64,000 bases of DNA from Mortierella sp. BCC40632 (GCA_011634665.1 WAEK01000009.1:921501-985500); one strand, 5' to 3'. Shown: positions 12,504 through 23,975, counted from the first letter of the stretch. The notes: a model not told the origin generated them from the sequence alone. Numbers and translations are program-made.

Positions 12504-12755
12504 CAGTTCTACCTCGGTGAGTCCATGGATGTTGACGGCACCTTGATGTACCTCAACTACCGCGAGGACGGTGTCACCCCCTACTTCACCATCTTCAAGC
12601 ACTCCGTCAAGACCATGAAAGTCGTAAGTCTTTTAAACCTGCTTTTTTTTGGATATTTTTTTGCAGCTGTCTTTATCAAGTCCAGTATCAATCATTCCAA
12701 GACGAATGACTAACCCAATATTCTCTTCTCTCATCGTGCCTTCTTTCTTTAGTAA
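11558..12755 (+). CDS. Translationally controlled tumour protein (TCTP) homologue
   Basis: Small conserved cytosolic protein linked to growth control, translation and microtubules. Exons 11558-11586, 12042-12393 and 12507-12623 give 166 residues, and a final coding segment at 12753-12755 holds only the stop codon TAA. The start MLIYQDVISGDEL, the middle LKAKLNLSEEDAKKF and the end YREDGVTPYFTIFKH are family hallmarks. The calculated length matches the roughly 167-170 residues of the family. Codon use is strongly biased to C-ending codons (AAG, GAG, CTC), as expected for a highly expressed gene. The second intron contains a 39-base T run directly before its acceptor. If the last intron used the earlier AG near 12666, the tail would be longer and unlike the family, so the stop-only exon is preferred. 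Confidence 0.94.
12465..12503 (+). repeat. 39-base T homopolymer at TCTP intron 2 acceptor
   Basis: An uninterrupted T run ending three bases before the CAG acceptor of exon 3. It acts as an extreme polypyrimidine tract and is the longest intronic one seen in the window. Confidence 0.9.
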
Positions 12756-12771
12756 ATGTCTCTAACCCAGT

Positions 12772-12777
12772 AATAAA
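12772..12777 (+). terminator. Candidate poly(A) signal of TCTP
   Basis: AATAAA hexamer 17 bases after the TCTP stop codon on the coding strand. Confidence 0.45.
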
Positions 12778-13029
12778 CAAACACGACGACAAATTAACGG
12801 ACATTTCTGCTTTGATTCACTTGTAAAAGAGAGAGAGAGAGAGAGAAAGGGTGGAGTCTTTTGCCACCTCTTTTTATATATTTATTATTCTTTATTTATA
12901 TACAGCAGGAGTTGCAGATCCTCCTCCCTTGCACTTCCCTTTTGCCCTTTTGGCACAACTCTACACATCCAACCATCTCCATCTACCAACCTCCCCAACC
13001 CCCACCTTCTGAGTCTCTTTTTTCCTCTG

Positions 13030-14253
13030 TTATGGCTGCTGGGTTGATGGAGAAGGCGCCGGTTGGGCTTCAGAAGCCGTCCCCTGCCGTGGGTAATGAT
13101 GACTATGATAATAGTGATGATGCACATGCTCTTCAAGCTCACTCTCCGTATGTTCAGTCATTGGTTCGTCATGAGTTGGTGGTGCTGGTGGGGAGGGCCA
13201 CTGTTGTTGAGAAGGTGGGAGGTGATAATACCGATCGACACGCTCGATATGGGTATAATACACGATCTGATAGGGCTTGTTGCTACTACATGCCCAACCA
13301 TGCGTTGCACATAAACACTGACCGACTCCAATATCAAACGGCCTTGAGTTCGAAGATGGATGGTCAGGATGATGGTGATGATGGTGGTGGTGGTGGGGAT
13401 CGGTGGGGATGAAACCGGGGGCATGGCTACTGGGAGACCAATAAGAAGGTCCGTGGCCTTGAGTGTGTGGGTGCCTATGTCGGGATGAACTGTGTGTCCT
13501 AGGCCCATGTTGATTTTCTGAATGTTGCTGATGTTGCCGTGGTTGTTGCTGTTGATGATTGGATGATGGATGTGCTGTTGGTTGAGATGACGATGAGGAG
13601 CCCTGGACAGGAAGTTGCCTCATTCCCGGTGGCCCGTGTCTACTATTGGATATAACAGACGGTTCTTGTGAAAAACTACGTGCTCTAGTAGGACGCTTCA
13701 TTGGGTAGGGCCGGTGTAACCGGTGCGTGGGGTCGTTGAGGAGTAGAGCGTTGTTTCCGTGGAGGCGTAGGTGATCGCGGTCGGGATGCGGGAGGGGGAG
13801 ATAGGGGTTGTGAACGGGATCCCGTCGATGAAACAAGTCTCTCATGCTTGGTAGGCGGTGCTGTTACTCCACTTGAAAGAGGTGAGGACCCATTCATCAC
13901 ACCTTCCATGACCGTTGCTTGATTTGGTGCGGCTGATTCCCGTTCAGCCGGGTCAGCCTTGGATAAAGAGTCTGTGCTGGATACTTCGTGGATAGGAACC
14001 TCAATCTCTTCGTATCTCTCATAGTAGCGCTCCTCTTTTTTAGATTTCAGAACACTCATTTCTTTGTCCATGTCCTTCGTGCCATCTTCGGAGTCGCTCT
14101 TCAGAGGCGATGTCCTAGCTCCTCTGACTGTGCCTGACTGCTGTTGAAGGGTAGATCTCCATCGCTGTGATAAATCAAATTCTTCTGTTTTGATCTTGAG
14201 TATTGGCGAGCGAGGCTGGAGGTGAGGCTTTGTTGGCGATTGTCGCTGTTGCT

Positions 14254-14285
<32 letters not shown>

Positions 14286-15397
14286 CATACTTGGAAATCA
14301 TGAAGAAAGCCTAACTCTTCTGATATTATTGACCCATGTCCTTCTGAGCTTAATATATTGCCTATCCGCTGAGGTGTGATGGACCTCGCTTCTTTTGCTC
14401 GGGTCTCTGGTATCGATGTCAGTGGTGCCAAAGGACGAGGAGGTATAACGAGAGGCAGCCTAGGAGATGTATGCCTAGTGCTATTAGGAAACATTGGCCT
14501 CTCAGATGATGACCTCATTGAACGGTGATTTTCTTGTGTGGGTTGTTGACCCGATGGTGTGGATGCATGGTCGTTCAAAGACACAAAGTGATTGTCCTTT
14601 ATCCATCCTTGAACTCCTTCTGATGCCGCTCGTCGTCCTGACCTCAGTTCAAGTTGTTGCAATCGATTTCCACTCAGGTTTTGTTGGTTTTTGATGGTTC
14701 TCATCTCGTGCTCAAATAGGATGGCTTCCTCGCGTTCTCGAGCCATTCGAAGTTTTTGAATTGCCTCATGGTATTCTCTGGAAGCCTTCTCCTTGGCAGC
14801 CCTGGCATCCATTAGCAACTGGGACTGCTGTTCATCGGCTGAGGTGGAGTCCTGGTCATAACTGAAAGAGTCATTGTCGTTGCTTAGGTCCATGGCATCA
14901 TCGTCGATAGGTCCCGAGCTATGTTCCTCTATTGATTCTCCAGTGCCTTGATGATCGCCCACCTGCTCTGGGGATGAGTGGTGTGAAAGATGTGGACTTG
15001 AATGCAAATCTGGTACTTGAGAGGTAGATGAGATCTGTCCTTTTTCCCGCGATGATGAGCTTGAAGACTGCGCCAAGTGGGAAGGCGTTGACGACTGCCT
15101 GTGGTCTTGTTTGTGCGGTTGCTGTTGCTGTTGCTCATAAACTTGCTGCAGGCGCTGATGGAGATTGCGCAGAGGATCAAGAGTCAGATTTGTGGAAAGT
15201 GGATCGGCCGAGGGTTCGCATGCTTCTAATGGGGGCGCGGTGGTCATATTGGTACCATGGACCTTGAGGAGCGAATTGATGGACCGTGGGGTCGAGCAAA
15301 GAGACTGTGGGGGTACAGCAGTGGCAGGACAACTTGGAGGAGAGGCCGATAGGTCGAGTCCAGCTTGAGCGAAGGAATCTTGAGACGACAGTAGCAT
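13030..15397 (-). CDS. Low-complexity Q/H/S-rich protein, frame broken near its 3' end
   Basis: I do not recognise a family. One frame runs from ATG at 15397 to a stop at 13685 (570 residues). A second minus-strand frame (13845 to 13030) carries on with protein-like sequence. The first part has SINSLLKV near the N-terminus, a short helical region with many Q, a coiled coil (residues about 190-250: DARAAKEKASREYHEAIQKL), further poly-Q and a Ser/Pro-rich region. The second frame holds a run of nine His and a conserved-looking Cys/aromatic patch (CLCATHGWAC, then KPYQIVYYTHIERV). Both parts look coded, so they are probably one gene joined by an intron I could not place, or split by a single-base indel at about 13690-13720. 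A regulatory or scaffold protein is possible, but no function can be named. Confidence 0.6.
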
Positions 15398-17421
15398 TGC
15401 TGCCCGGATAGGAGGGAGGAGATGGGGAGAGCAAAGAGAAGAAGAAAAAGAAGAAGAAAAAAAATTGAATGAGAAAACGCGTCAAAGATATATATTTGCG
15501 ACGTGCGCAGCGCTTTAGCATATTCTCTTTTCTGCTCTGCCTGCCCATCCCTTATTTCCACCTCGCTCGTCCTTTCTTTAGGCGAGTCTGCTTTGTCATT
15601 TAGAAGAGGCAATGCTCTCTCTCGCCAACCGCCGAATGCATTCCTTACCTTTGCCCTCTAATCCGACAAGACGGCCATGAAGCCGATGCCGAATCCAAAC
15701 AAGCCATTCATAACCAGAGTCGATCTGGCGGCATGCTTCGACTCCGCCATATGAAGGTCTCACCTCGCTTCCTCAGCATGTAGCCAATGAGCTTCCCGAG
15801 CAATGCCAGGAGGAAAGAATTGTTACTGCACAAGTTGCATGAAGACCGGATACGATTCAAGCTCCACAGAAAACCATAGGCAAAATGGAGAAATACTTCC
15901 TTGCTTAAGCTCAACAAACAGAAAGTTAAAAAGAATTAGCGCTCTTCCAAGAAAATCGATTTGCTACTTCTGCACTAGCCACTTGTATTGTCGAGCCCCA
16001 AATCGACTTTGAGAAAGCAGGGTCTCCAATTGCTTCAGCGTAAGAACTGCAACCATTCCAACCGTAACCGCCAATAGTGGACTGTCATTGTCATGTTCTG
16101 AGCCCTATTGTCATTAATATTGCGAGCTGGATATTGCTACTATTTTTTTTCTCCGCGCTGTTGCCACAGGGACAGCCAATGTTGTAGCACGTTGTACTCA
16201 TTAGTAAGACAGATATTGATTCCCATTCCTAGCACCTATCAAACTGAAATACAACGTTTTAAGTCTCTTAACTCACACTGGCTAAAACAATGCCGCTTGA
16301 TCAACTCACGCACTGTAGTTAACAGGGTAATCTGGTAAAATCATTCACTGTGCGATGCATCCTTAGGTTCCTATGCCTAATCTTGATAGCGGAGAGTATA
16401 GGTGAGTGCATTTTCCAGTGACGGGCCTTCACCAAATCTATTGAACCATGATGGAGGCTCTATCGCAGTATTGCGAATTATGAATTTGGATATACCGAGC
16501 ACCAATAGCGACCCTTTAGCTTGCCGCTTACCAATACCATCGTTTACTAATACCTACGGGCGAGCTCTGGAGGACGATTGTCTTTCACTTTATACCTTGT
16601 TAATACTCGGATTGATACCAACTTTTCAAAGGAATAGTTAAACATTAACCAGGAGAATCATGCACCATATCATTGCTTCGCTGCATATCATGGCAACAGA
16701 CACTCCTTTGATCGTTAAGAGAGGTTCCTCAGGATGCTGGATGCTTTCGAGAATATATTACGAGATTTATGCTCGCTTTTATACTTATCACGGCATCACA
16801 TCGATAGAATTCCAACGAGGAATCAAGAGCCATTCCATGATAAAGTTCACCAATCCTGTAGAACGTGTTTAACCGACTCGGTTTAGTTTTTGATACATGC
16901 TACGTGCTGCTAAATTCTTGGATAGATTGACAGAGCAATATCAAAACAGCAAGATGAAGTGTTACTTTGGCAATGTATGATTATTTGATACATTCTCGCC
17001 GGTGGCAAGGATCCCTACAAGTAAATACAGGCATACGAGGAGCGTAGGAAGTAAACGATGTTGCGCTTTGAGTTAGCAACAGAGACGATGAAAAGGCAAG
17101 ATCACTCAAAGAGAGACTTGTAGTCCGGGATATTTTTACGACCATGGGGATGCGTTGGTGGGCTAGCAATCCACACCAAAAGGCTCTCTGAAGTCGGCGA
17201 TCGTACAATACACTTTGAGTAGGTCCGACTAGACCTGTTGTATGGTCTTTGGTAAATGAAAAACAAAGAAAAAAATAAACTACCAACCAGAAGAAAGTGA
17301 GGATGTCTGAGATGAATCCTGAAGAAGGGATGCACTTGTATGTGCATTCACATTGCCTGTCGTTGTTGCAAAGTTTTTTTTTCCTATTGTGCGCTCGCAT
17401 GATGCCGTACCGGCACACATA

Positions 17422-17585
17422 TAGGAGGAGAGACTGTACCACTCTGGAGAAAAGGAACTTTGCAAGACGACAATAGATCCAAATGGAAGTTAGTCGTGTT
17501 TGAATTAGCTGATGGTAATGAGGACCGTGATCCACCAAGTGCTCATTAGGACATGAGATGGACACTCAGGAAATGAAGAAATGGG
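17422..17585 (+). repeat. Dispersed repeat family A, copy 1
   Basis: About 164 bases that align with little gapping to 28209-28370 in the same orientation. Shared blocks include AGGAGGAGAGACTGTACC and CCACCAAGTGCTCATTAGGA. By eye roughly three quarters or more of the bases agree. The reverse strand of both copies reads NEHLVD and HQLIQTR in one frame, so the repeat may derive from a coding element. Confidence 0.75.
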
Positions 17586-18490
17586 ACACTTAGCACGGCA
17601 CACTTCAAAGTGATCCAGTGCTCGTGTGTGAAGTCAGCGATGTGAGGCGCTCTCTCTCAAGGTCTAGAGGTTGAGTCGTTCTTCTACTCAAAATCCAGTG
17701 AACAGATGTTTATCTCTGAAGGAAAAAAACGAAAGACATTTAGTGAACCCAAGACCAGTTCCCATAGATACCAGCGACTCTGACGGCGCCTACCAAGGCG
17801 AGGAGTCGAGTGTCAAAGTTTGAATATTGATTCGCTATTCTTGTGTTATAGCATAGAGAGAAAAGGCACTCTCAGATTCCATGATAAGTTATCCTGTTGC
17901 CCTTACCAAGTCTCGGCCGTTACCCGTGTCCATCAGAAAACTCAGTGCTCCCCGTGCCGGTGAGCTCCAGAGATCAGCAGCTATAGTTTGGATAGGGGCA
18001 GTATTCATACTATCGCATTGACATAGCCACAATCTCTTGATTTCACAACACACAGACCCAATGAAAGGGATCAGGGATACCCCAGGCAGTGTAATGAGCG
18101 AAAGACTCCTCCCTCTGTGTGTCAACCACACTGGGCCAAAAGGACCACTAAGGAGTGTCTCAGAGGCTCAGAATCCTTTGGAGCTTCGCCCAGTCAAAAA
18201 ATAAGCAAACGATACCCCGCCCAATAAGAAGCAATGTCGGGGTTAATTGGAACCCGAGTACTGAGTCTCGGAATGACGTAGTAAGCTACTTTAGAGTGAA
18301 AGGATCCTAAGAGAAAATTACCCAAAGAGGCGACAGGCACGCGTACTCTTTGACACTGCACCTGGCTTCAGAGGCAAGGTGCCCGCGGAAGAGCCAAACT
18401 GAATCTCCAAAGCAATTAACGAGAAGCTAGGCGATACTTTTTCGAAAGATGCAGCCATCCATATCAGATGACCCCTCCATCATCATCATC

Positions 18491-18519
18491 AACAACAACA
18501 ACAACAACAACAACAACAA
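18491..18519. repeat. AAC trinucleotide microsatellite
   Basis: About ten AAC units in intergenic DNA, preceded by several CAT units. Confidence 0.85.
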
Positions 18520-18873
18520 AAATCAGTCGTCAGGAAGCATCGCTCTCGAAAGGAAGTGGATAGTCATGTGCAATACTCCAACTCTCTGTCCGCGTGTCAA
18601 GGACAGACGAGGTGACTGCTGAGCGACGCGGGTCGCGCACCAGTCTTGGGATGTCCAAATTCCCCATTTTTTCTCCTCACTCTTTTCCTCATCTCCATTC
18701 CCTGGGAATGAGAATCCTAAAGACAAACTCAACCTTGGTCTATGGCACCACATCCAACGCAGCAATACAGCCAAATCAAGAATATCCTGGAAGCGGGATT
18801 CGTTAGGCGCGCGACTTGCGCCGACGCCTACCCCTGGGCATTCATGACCATAGTGACGTCCTAGAAGCATGCA

Positions 18874-19387
18874 ATGCGAATCAACATGGATATGCGACTC
18901 AAGATTGACAATGACCTCGAGACCCTTGGTCATTATGTTCATGTATGCACTGGCGAGGTAGATAGCGTCTTAAAGCGCGAGGCGTTGAAGTCTAGGCAAC
19001 GAATCCATTTAGCGACAATCGATAGCGACATGCTATTCATCCTCAATATGCATATGCTCAGACAAGACCACGGTATCAAGTACATATTCTGGCTTGACGC
19101 AATTGATAGCACAGCTCTAGAACGACTGAGTGTTCCAGACTTTACGGTATGGCAGGCGACGGCAATTGCCTCAGGAAACGATTACTGCATGGGGCCGATT
19201 ACCAGCAAGCAATAGGACTGCGCGCGTGCTGTTAACAAAGCATACCAGTTACATCAAAGTGGATCCAAGTCAAGTTAATGTTATGGTCAAGACAAAGGTC
19301 TATCTCAAACATGTTATTTCTAGCGGATGTGCCGAGCTGCCATCTGCGGTCTACGATTTTGCTGCAAACAGCATTTGTACTCCTTAG
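18874..19387 (+). pseudogene. Relic of an XPG/FEN-type 5' nuclease
   Basis: Frame 18874-19215 reads like the XPG internal domain: an acidic GEVD where the family has GEAD, then about 20 residues later DSDML (the paired metal-binding aspartates), then SGNDY near the end (helix-hairpin-helix entry). A second frame (to about 19387) continues with plausible downstream protein. There is no N-terminal nuclease domain, no good start and at least one frame change, so it is a broken fragment. My recollection is that degenerate FEN-like copies are common in large fungal genomes of this group; that is recalled, not shown here. Without a search it remains a motif-level call. Confidence 0.5.
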
Positions 19388-22300
19388 ATAGGCTGCTCAG
19401 AGTGCAAGAAGTCAACCTAAGTTGGGGCGAGCCCTGCCTAGGACACTAAGGATACACCTATGGAAAACTCCTTCTTAGAAAATGAGGGGGACAACGTCCT
19501 AGATAGACCAGAAGAAATAGACACCCATTCATTAAGCTACTCCCAACACAGAATATCCACTTATTGCACAGGGCCAATAAAAGTGCCAATTCTTGTCCAA
19601 AAATAAAGACGCATCGCATCCCTGGTCACTCAAATCTCCGAGAATAGGTCTGTCATCTCTGTTTGCCTCTGTGGGATTCAAGATCTCCACCTACAATAAA
19701 GAGAGGGAAGAGGAGCAGAATAGATGTTCATCAATGGGTACCCGCAAACGGTACTCAAAACAAAACAAAAAGAAAAGAAGAGAAGAGAAAAGAAAAGAAA
19801 AAAGGATATTACTTACCCTACGTATGAACTCGAGCAGAAACTAGTGGATGTGTTACCCCACCATATCCTCCAGGACGTGTGCAATTTGTTCAAGGAACCT
19901 TGTGGATGCTTGGCCGTTTAAAACTCCTTGAAGTCGTTCGAAAAGCACTTCGCTGGTCGCGCAGGATGCGCCTGGTGCTTTCCTTCGCTTGAGGCCAGAC
20001 CAATAGAAGGAAAAGACAGGTGCTTGGAGGATCTCAGACTCGAGAATGTTTTGAAGACGCATATTCTTGAAGGCGTGTACTTTGATTCACCGACTTTCTC
20101 AATCCCATCTTTATTAGTGAGTATCACCGCCTAAAACTGCAATAGCCAGAGATAGTTTTACAGGCTTTTGCCGTGGCAGTCTTCTGGCCCATATTTTGTC
20201 CCATTAAAGCTACAACGACTACAAAGGCAGCTTCGGTCAATACAGGATTAATCATGGACAAGGACATGCTGCAGTTGACCAACAAACGTCTCTCTTAACT
20301 CTCTACTTAGGCTCCTTTTGTTCCAACTTAACCAGAAAATATTGTGATCCATAGAAATCGCTGTTGTTATGAATTCGTTGGTGTAGGGTAGCGAATATAA
20401 TCTATCACAGAGTCTGGAACAACTGAATGAAATACTCATCGCCATCCTCCACTAGACAGAATCGAATCCTACCTGTGTTTGACAGCTCTAGCTCAAGACC
20501 GACGCACAGGTAGATTTCGCTAAGAGAAAGTCTGACCTTTGAGAATTCAATGAAGCTGTAAATTGTATAGCGACTGTCCTCACTCAAACTAGCCAAGGCG
20601 GTGATAGTGTGTCAAATGTAGTTGTTGGAGTTGGATCAAAAAGAAAGAGATTAAAGTCAAGTTGCTCAATTCGGAGACATGAAATAATAGAGGTACTGCT
20701 TCTTTCTTTGAACTTACAAGAATAAATGAATATTGGAGAACTTGACCTTTTTGGAGCCATCGTTGAAAATTTCCACTGTATGAGGCTTTTAGTGCCTTGA
20801 ACGCTTTACCGACATTAAGGTTTTCCAGCCAGAGATAGATCGGTAATGCTTTCGATGCATCGAAGAAGATCCTGCTGGTCGAGCTGATAGCCGTCCTTAA
20901 TGTAGGTGTTTTTGATTCCGTGGTGGTTTCCGAGTTTTTTTTTTCTTTTTTTTTTTTTGGTTTCCACTTTCTGTTCTTTGGCAATGTTATCTCCATGACA
21001 GGGGCGCTTCTTGTTCCGGAGTCCACTCGGGACTAGATTGGCGCGAAATGGCACATTCTCGAAATCTTAATGTGCAAATAGCTGTGTCGATTGAAATCAG
21101 CTTTGACAGGCCCTCACCTTAGAGGAATAATAATAAAAAAGAGAGAGAGGGAGAGAAATGCCCTACAAACTAAAGTGGGCATGACTTTGATTTTGCCATG
21201 TTCGGTCGCGTTGGAGGACACACGACTGGATCCTACAACCATACACAAGGTGTTGGGAACAGGTAAGGAGTCAGTAAAGGCTCATGGCGGTATGACAGAG
21301 TAAAAAAGCAAATATGGAAGTTACCTTGAAGGATATGTAGTGCAAGAAGCAGAGGACGGAAGGCGATGAGAAATGAGACTGAGGAATCGAGCTATCATTT
21401 TTATCCTTCACCTCTTTCTCTCCTCTGTCTTCTCTTGCCAAAGCATTGAAGCACTATAGGGAAGGTGACAAGGATCTTCAGGAGAGCTGATCCAAATAGA
21501 CCTCTAGTCGACCACATGCACAAGCGAGGAGCTGGACTTCGAAAGTTGATTTTCCTGATCCTAAATTCTTTGCAAGTCTGTTGGTCGCACTATTATCGAC
21601 CAAAAGTGAATGGGAAAGAGGGAGTCGAGCGGGCATGGGGAGTATCTCTCAAGTAGATTGGGATTGGAGAGAATTAATAGCGAGGATGGGTGCGATGAGT
21701 AGTGACGACTTGACTTAAACCAAGACATCCTAATTTTTTGAGATTATGTTACCCTGTCCAGCCACGGCCCGGGCCACCAAACAACTAGCAAAGTGGACTC
21801 TTGATAAATTTTGCTCGATGGTCGTACTTGGCTTAGGAGACAAGCCAGCGACGTGTTCAAAAGTAACGGCTTGGTCTCTGAGCCTAAATCCCTCTTGCCT
21901 TAGCCCATGTGTTGTAAATATATAAATAAATATATATTGGGTATCTAACGGCAGGATACTGTAATGGGGCTCAAGCTTGCTGATGATGCAAGAGGGGAGG
22001 GGGTCTACGCAATACATTCTAACGGATCCGTAAGTATAATGGAAAGCTGGAGCGGTTCTTCATGAATTTCCAGTCACTTTGGTTCCAAATTTGGAAAGCG
22101 TGTTATCAGCCCCGACTTGCAGAAATTACATTTCATCCGTTGTGTTTTAAGCCTTTCCTTGCAGATCAGTCTCTCGATCTTTCTAACTTTTGCCGTTTTT
22201 TGATACCATTCCTTGTGTTCCCTCCTTCCTTCTTTCCTTTCTATAGGGGGAAATATCCATCCCTAGTAAGTGAAAGTGTACATCACAATCCACACATGGA

Positions 22301-22660
22301 CTTTATGCGATCTGTACAAACGCAAGAGGGCGAGTTTGATGCGTTGTAGTCATCGTTTCTGTGCTCTCTCCTTTCTCCAATAGCAAGAATTGACCAATCG
22401 TATCCATGGTGTGAACTTAAGAAGAAGGACAACCATATCCACCTTGGGACCATGGATGGTTGAGAGAATATCGGCTGACTTTAAAGAAAGGAGGGGACGT
22501 TTGTGCTTGACACAAAGACAATAGTGCACTTGCTCTTTGTAAGAGTCAGAGCTATGCGCCAATTAACTGAAAACCCCATTTTGCTATGGTAGCTTTGGTA
22601 TGCTGTTCCATCTAGCACCGCCCACTTGTCGGCTGTAAAAAGGCTGTGGCCCAGACGAAC
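19388..22660. other. Gene-poor stretch; possible decayed minus-strand gene
   Basis: No intact gene. Between about 21054 and 20405 the minus strand gives several short protein-like segments in changing frames (for example ASLSEDSRYTIYSFIEF and LWLENLNVGKAFKALKASY) that could be exons of a decayed gene, but I recognise no family. The rest has short frames only. A run of A-rich AAAAG sequence lies at 19755-19805. Confidence 0.35.
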
Positions 22661-22667
22661 ATAAATA
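22661..22667 (+). promoter_or_regulatory. TATA-like box of the Cys-rich secreted protein gene
   Basis: ATAAATA, 183 bases upstream of the start codon. A likely 5' UTR intron (GT at 22729, AG at 22816) lies between them, which would put the box close to a normal distance from the spliced leader. Inferred from position only. Confidence 0.4.
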
Positions 22668-22843
22668 CACGACATACCCGCAACAAGTCATCAACATTCA
22701 CTCCTACATCTTCTATCCCCACGAGTCGGTATGCACATTTATCCCCATTTGTCATCAACCATTGCCACAAGTACTGGTTCACTAAAACTTTCGCTCTTTG
22801 CTCTGAAAATTTGTAGATTCGGACGGCATCTTTCAATCTCACC

Positions 22844-23083
22844 ATGAAGACTATTACCTCAATCACCACTGTTGCCGTCGTCCTAGCTGCCTGCATGGGT
22901 GTTGGTCAAGCTGGCTGGGGATGCCACAAAAACTACTGCTGGTCCAATTGCGATAATGGGTTCCCATGGAAGCCATGGTGCTACACTACCAAGGGATATT
23001 CCCAAGATTTCCAATATGTCAGCTGCTCACAAGATTCTGATTGCAACCCCAACTGGAAGTGTGCTGGCTCTTGCACCGTCTAA
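22844..23083 (+). CDS. Small secreted cysteine-rich protein (79 aa)
   Basis: The single coding exon encodes 79 residues. Residues 1-23 form a clean signal peptide (hydrophobic VAVVLAAC core, GQA before the probable cleavage site). The mature part of about 56 residues has eight cysteines at 27, 32, 36, 46, 61, 67, 73 and 77, enough for four disulfides, and is rich in Trp, Tyr and Gly (GWGCHKNYCW, KPWCYTTKGYS, CSQDSDC). No known domain is named with confidence. The look is that of small secreted effector-like, antimicrobial or defensin-like proteins of fungi and invertebrates. A TATA-like box and a possible 5' UTR intron support expression. It is isolated in a transposon-relic island, the usual setting of fast-evolving secreted proteins. 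Role in defence, competition or host contact is speculation. Confidence 0.72.
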   Translation: MKTITSITTVAVVLAACMGVGQAGWGCHKNYCWSNCDNGFPWKPWCYTTKGYSQDFQYVSCSQDSDCNPNWKCAGSCTV

Positions 23084-23459
23084 CCCGAAGCATCATGCCG
23101 CTGTTTAGTGGATATTAGGGTCTTAGCTCCACCTACTTATTGCATTTGTCAGACGTCATTCTAGCGTATACCACAAGCGTTGTCAGAATGGAAAAAATAT
23201 TACTGGTCGACTAAACCCTCAGCAAGTTCAAACTGCAATAAATAATGCGTGAGAATGGACCTGATGAGAAAGGGGTACTCTATCGAATGTCTACTTTTGC
23301 TGGCAATTACGCCATACTAATGGGTTCCTGAAAGGGATTAACCCCTTACTATCATACCACTTAACTTGAAATGCAATTCTTGTAATCAATGCATCCCATT
23401 ATAACAGAGAGTCGATAGGACCCAGAGAGAAATGGTTGCTGCATGTGTATAGTTAGATT

Positions 23460-23975
23460 TTAACTTTCTGATATAGACTCTGTTTGGCCATGTTCTTTCA
23501 CCGCACCGTCAACAGCCTCAAGCTCCATGTACACACAGTACTCCAACAACCCTACATCAAGGACAATAGATAACAACAAACAAACAATGAATCCAGACGC
23601 AACAACAGTACCAGATGCCAATTCTAAGTGAATGCGCAAGACTTGAAATCGCCCTCCGTGCATTGTGGTGTCCAAGGAGTAGGAGGCATTTGACTGAGTG
23701 TGACCCAATCCTGGCTTTGGTCTCTTTTTAGACATGCCAGGGGAGTGCACTACTCCAGCTTCACGCGCAAGAACGAAACTGTCCAACTTTAGACATGCTA
23801 ACATTGCTGACGTCAACCTGCTTGATTGGGAGCCGTTCTCACAGCTCCTGGACCCTGGACCCCTCAGACCCCTTGCCCTAGCTGTAGATCTACCCTTGAC
23901 ATGACCCTTCTGCGGGTACCTTTTGTACTCTAGTATTTCTTTCCTCTTGTCGGTATTTGTATTTTTAGTAGCCAT
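23460..23975 (-). CDS. Doubtful hypothetical protein with one hydrophobic segment
   Basis: An open frame of 171 residues from ATG at 23975. The N-terminus is very basic (TDKRKEILEYKRYPQKGH). A hydrophobic stretch (GFIVCLLLSIVLDVGLLEY) lies near residue 130 and an acidic tail follows. No family is recognised, and no splice structure or conserved motif backs it. It sits among transposon debris, so it may be a relic or a chance frame. Confidence 0.25.
   Translation of the reverse strand: MATKNTNTDKRKEILEYKRYPQKGHVKGRSTARARGLRGPGSRSCENGSQSSRLTSAMLACLKLDSFVLAREAGVVHSPGMSKKRPKPGLGHTQSNASYSLDTTMHGGRFQVLRIHLELASGTVVASGFIVCLLLSIVLDVGLLEYCVYMELEAVDGAVKEHGQTESISES

Larger units (their letters stand above)
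15398..18873. other. Gene-poor stretch, AT-richer, no intact gene seen
   Basis: No frame here gives a recognisable protein. Only the first 200 bases look like promoter or leader of the minus-strand gene (CT-rich on that strand). It contains one copy of a dispersed repeat (17422-17585), an AAC microsatellite (18491-18519) and, near 18770-18840, a short plus-strand reading with EAGFVRR that faintly recalls a retroelement reverse transcriptase. The base composition is less purine/pyrimidine-polarised than around the genes, which suits old repeat-derived DNA. Confidence 0.5.
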
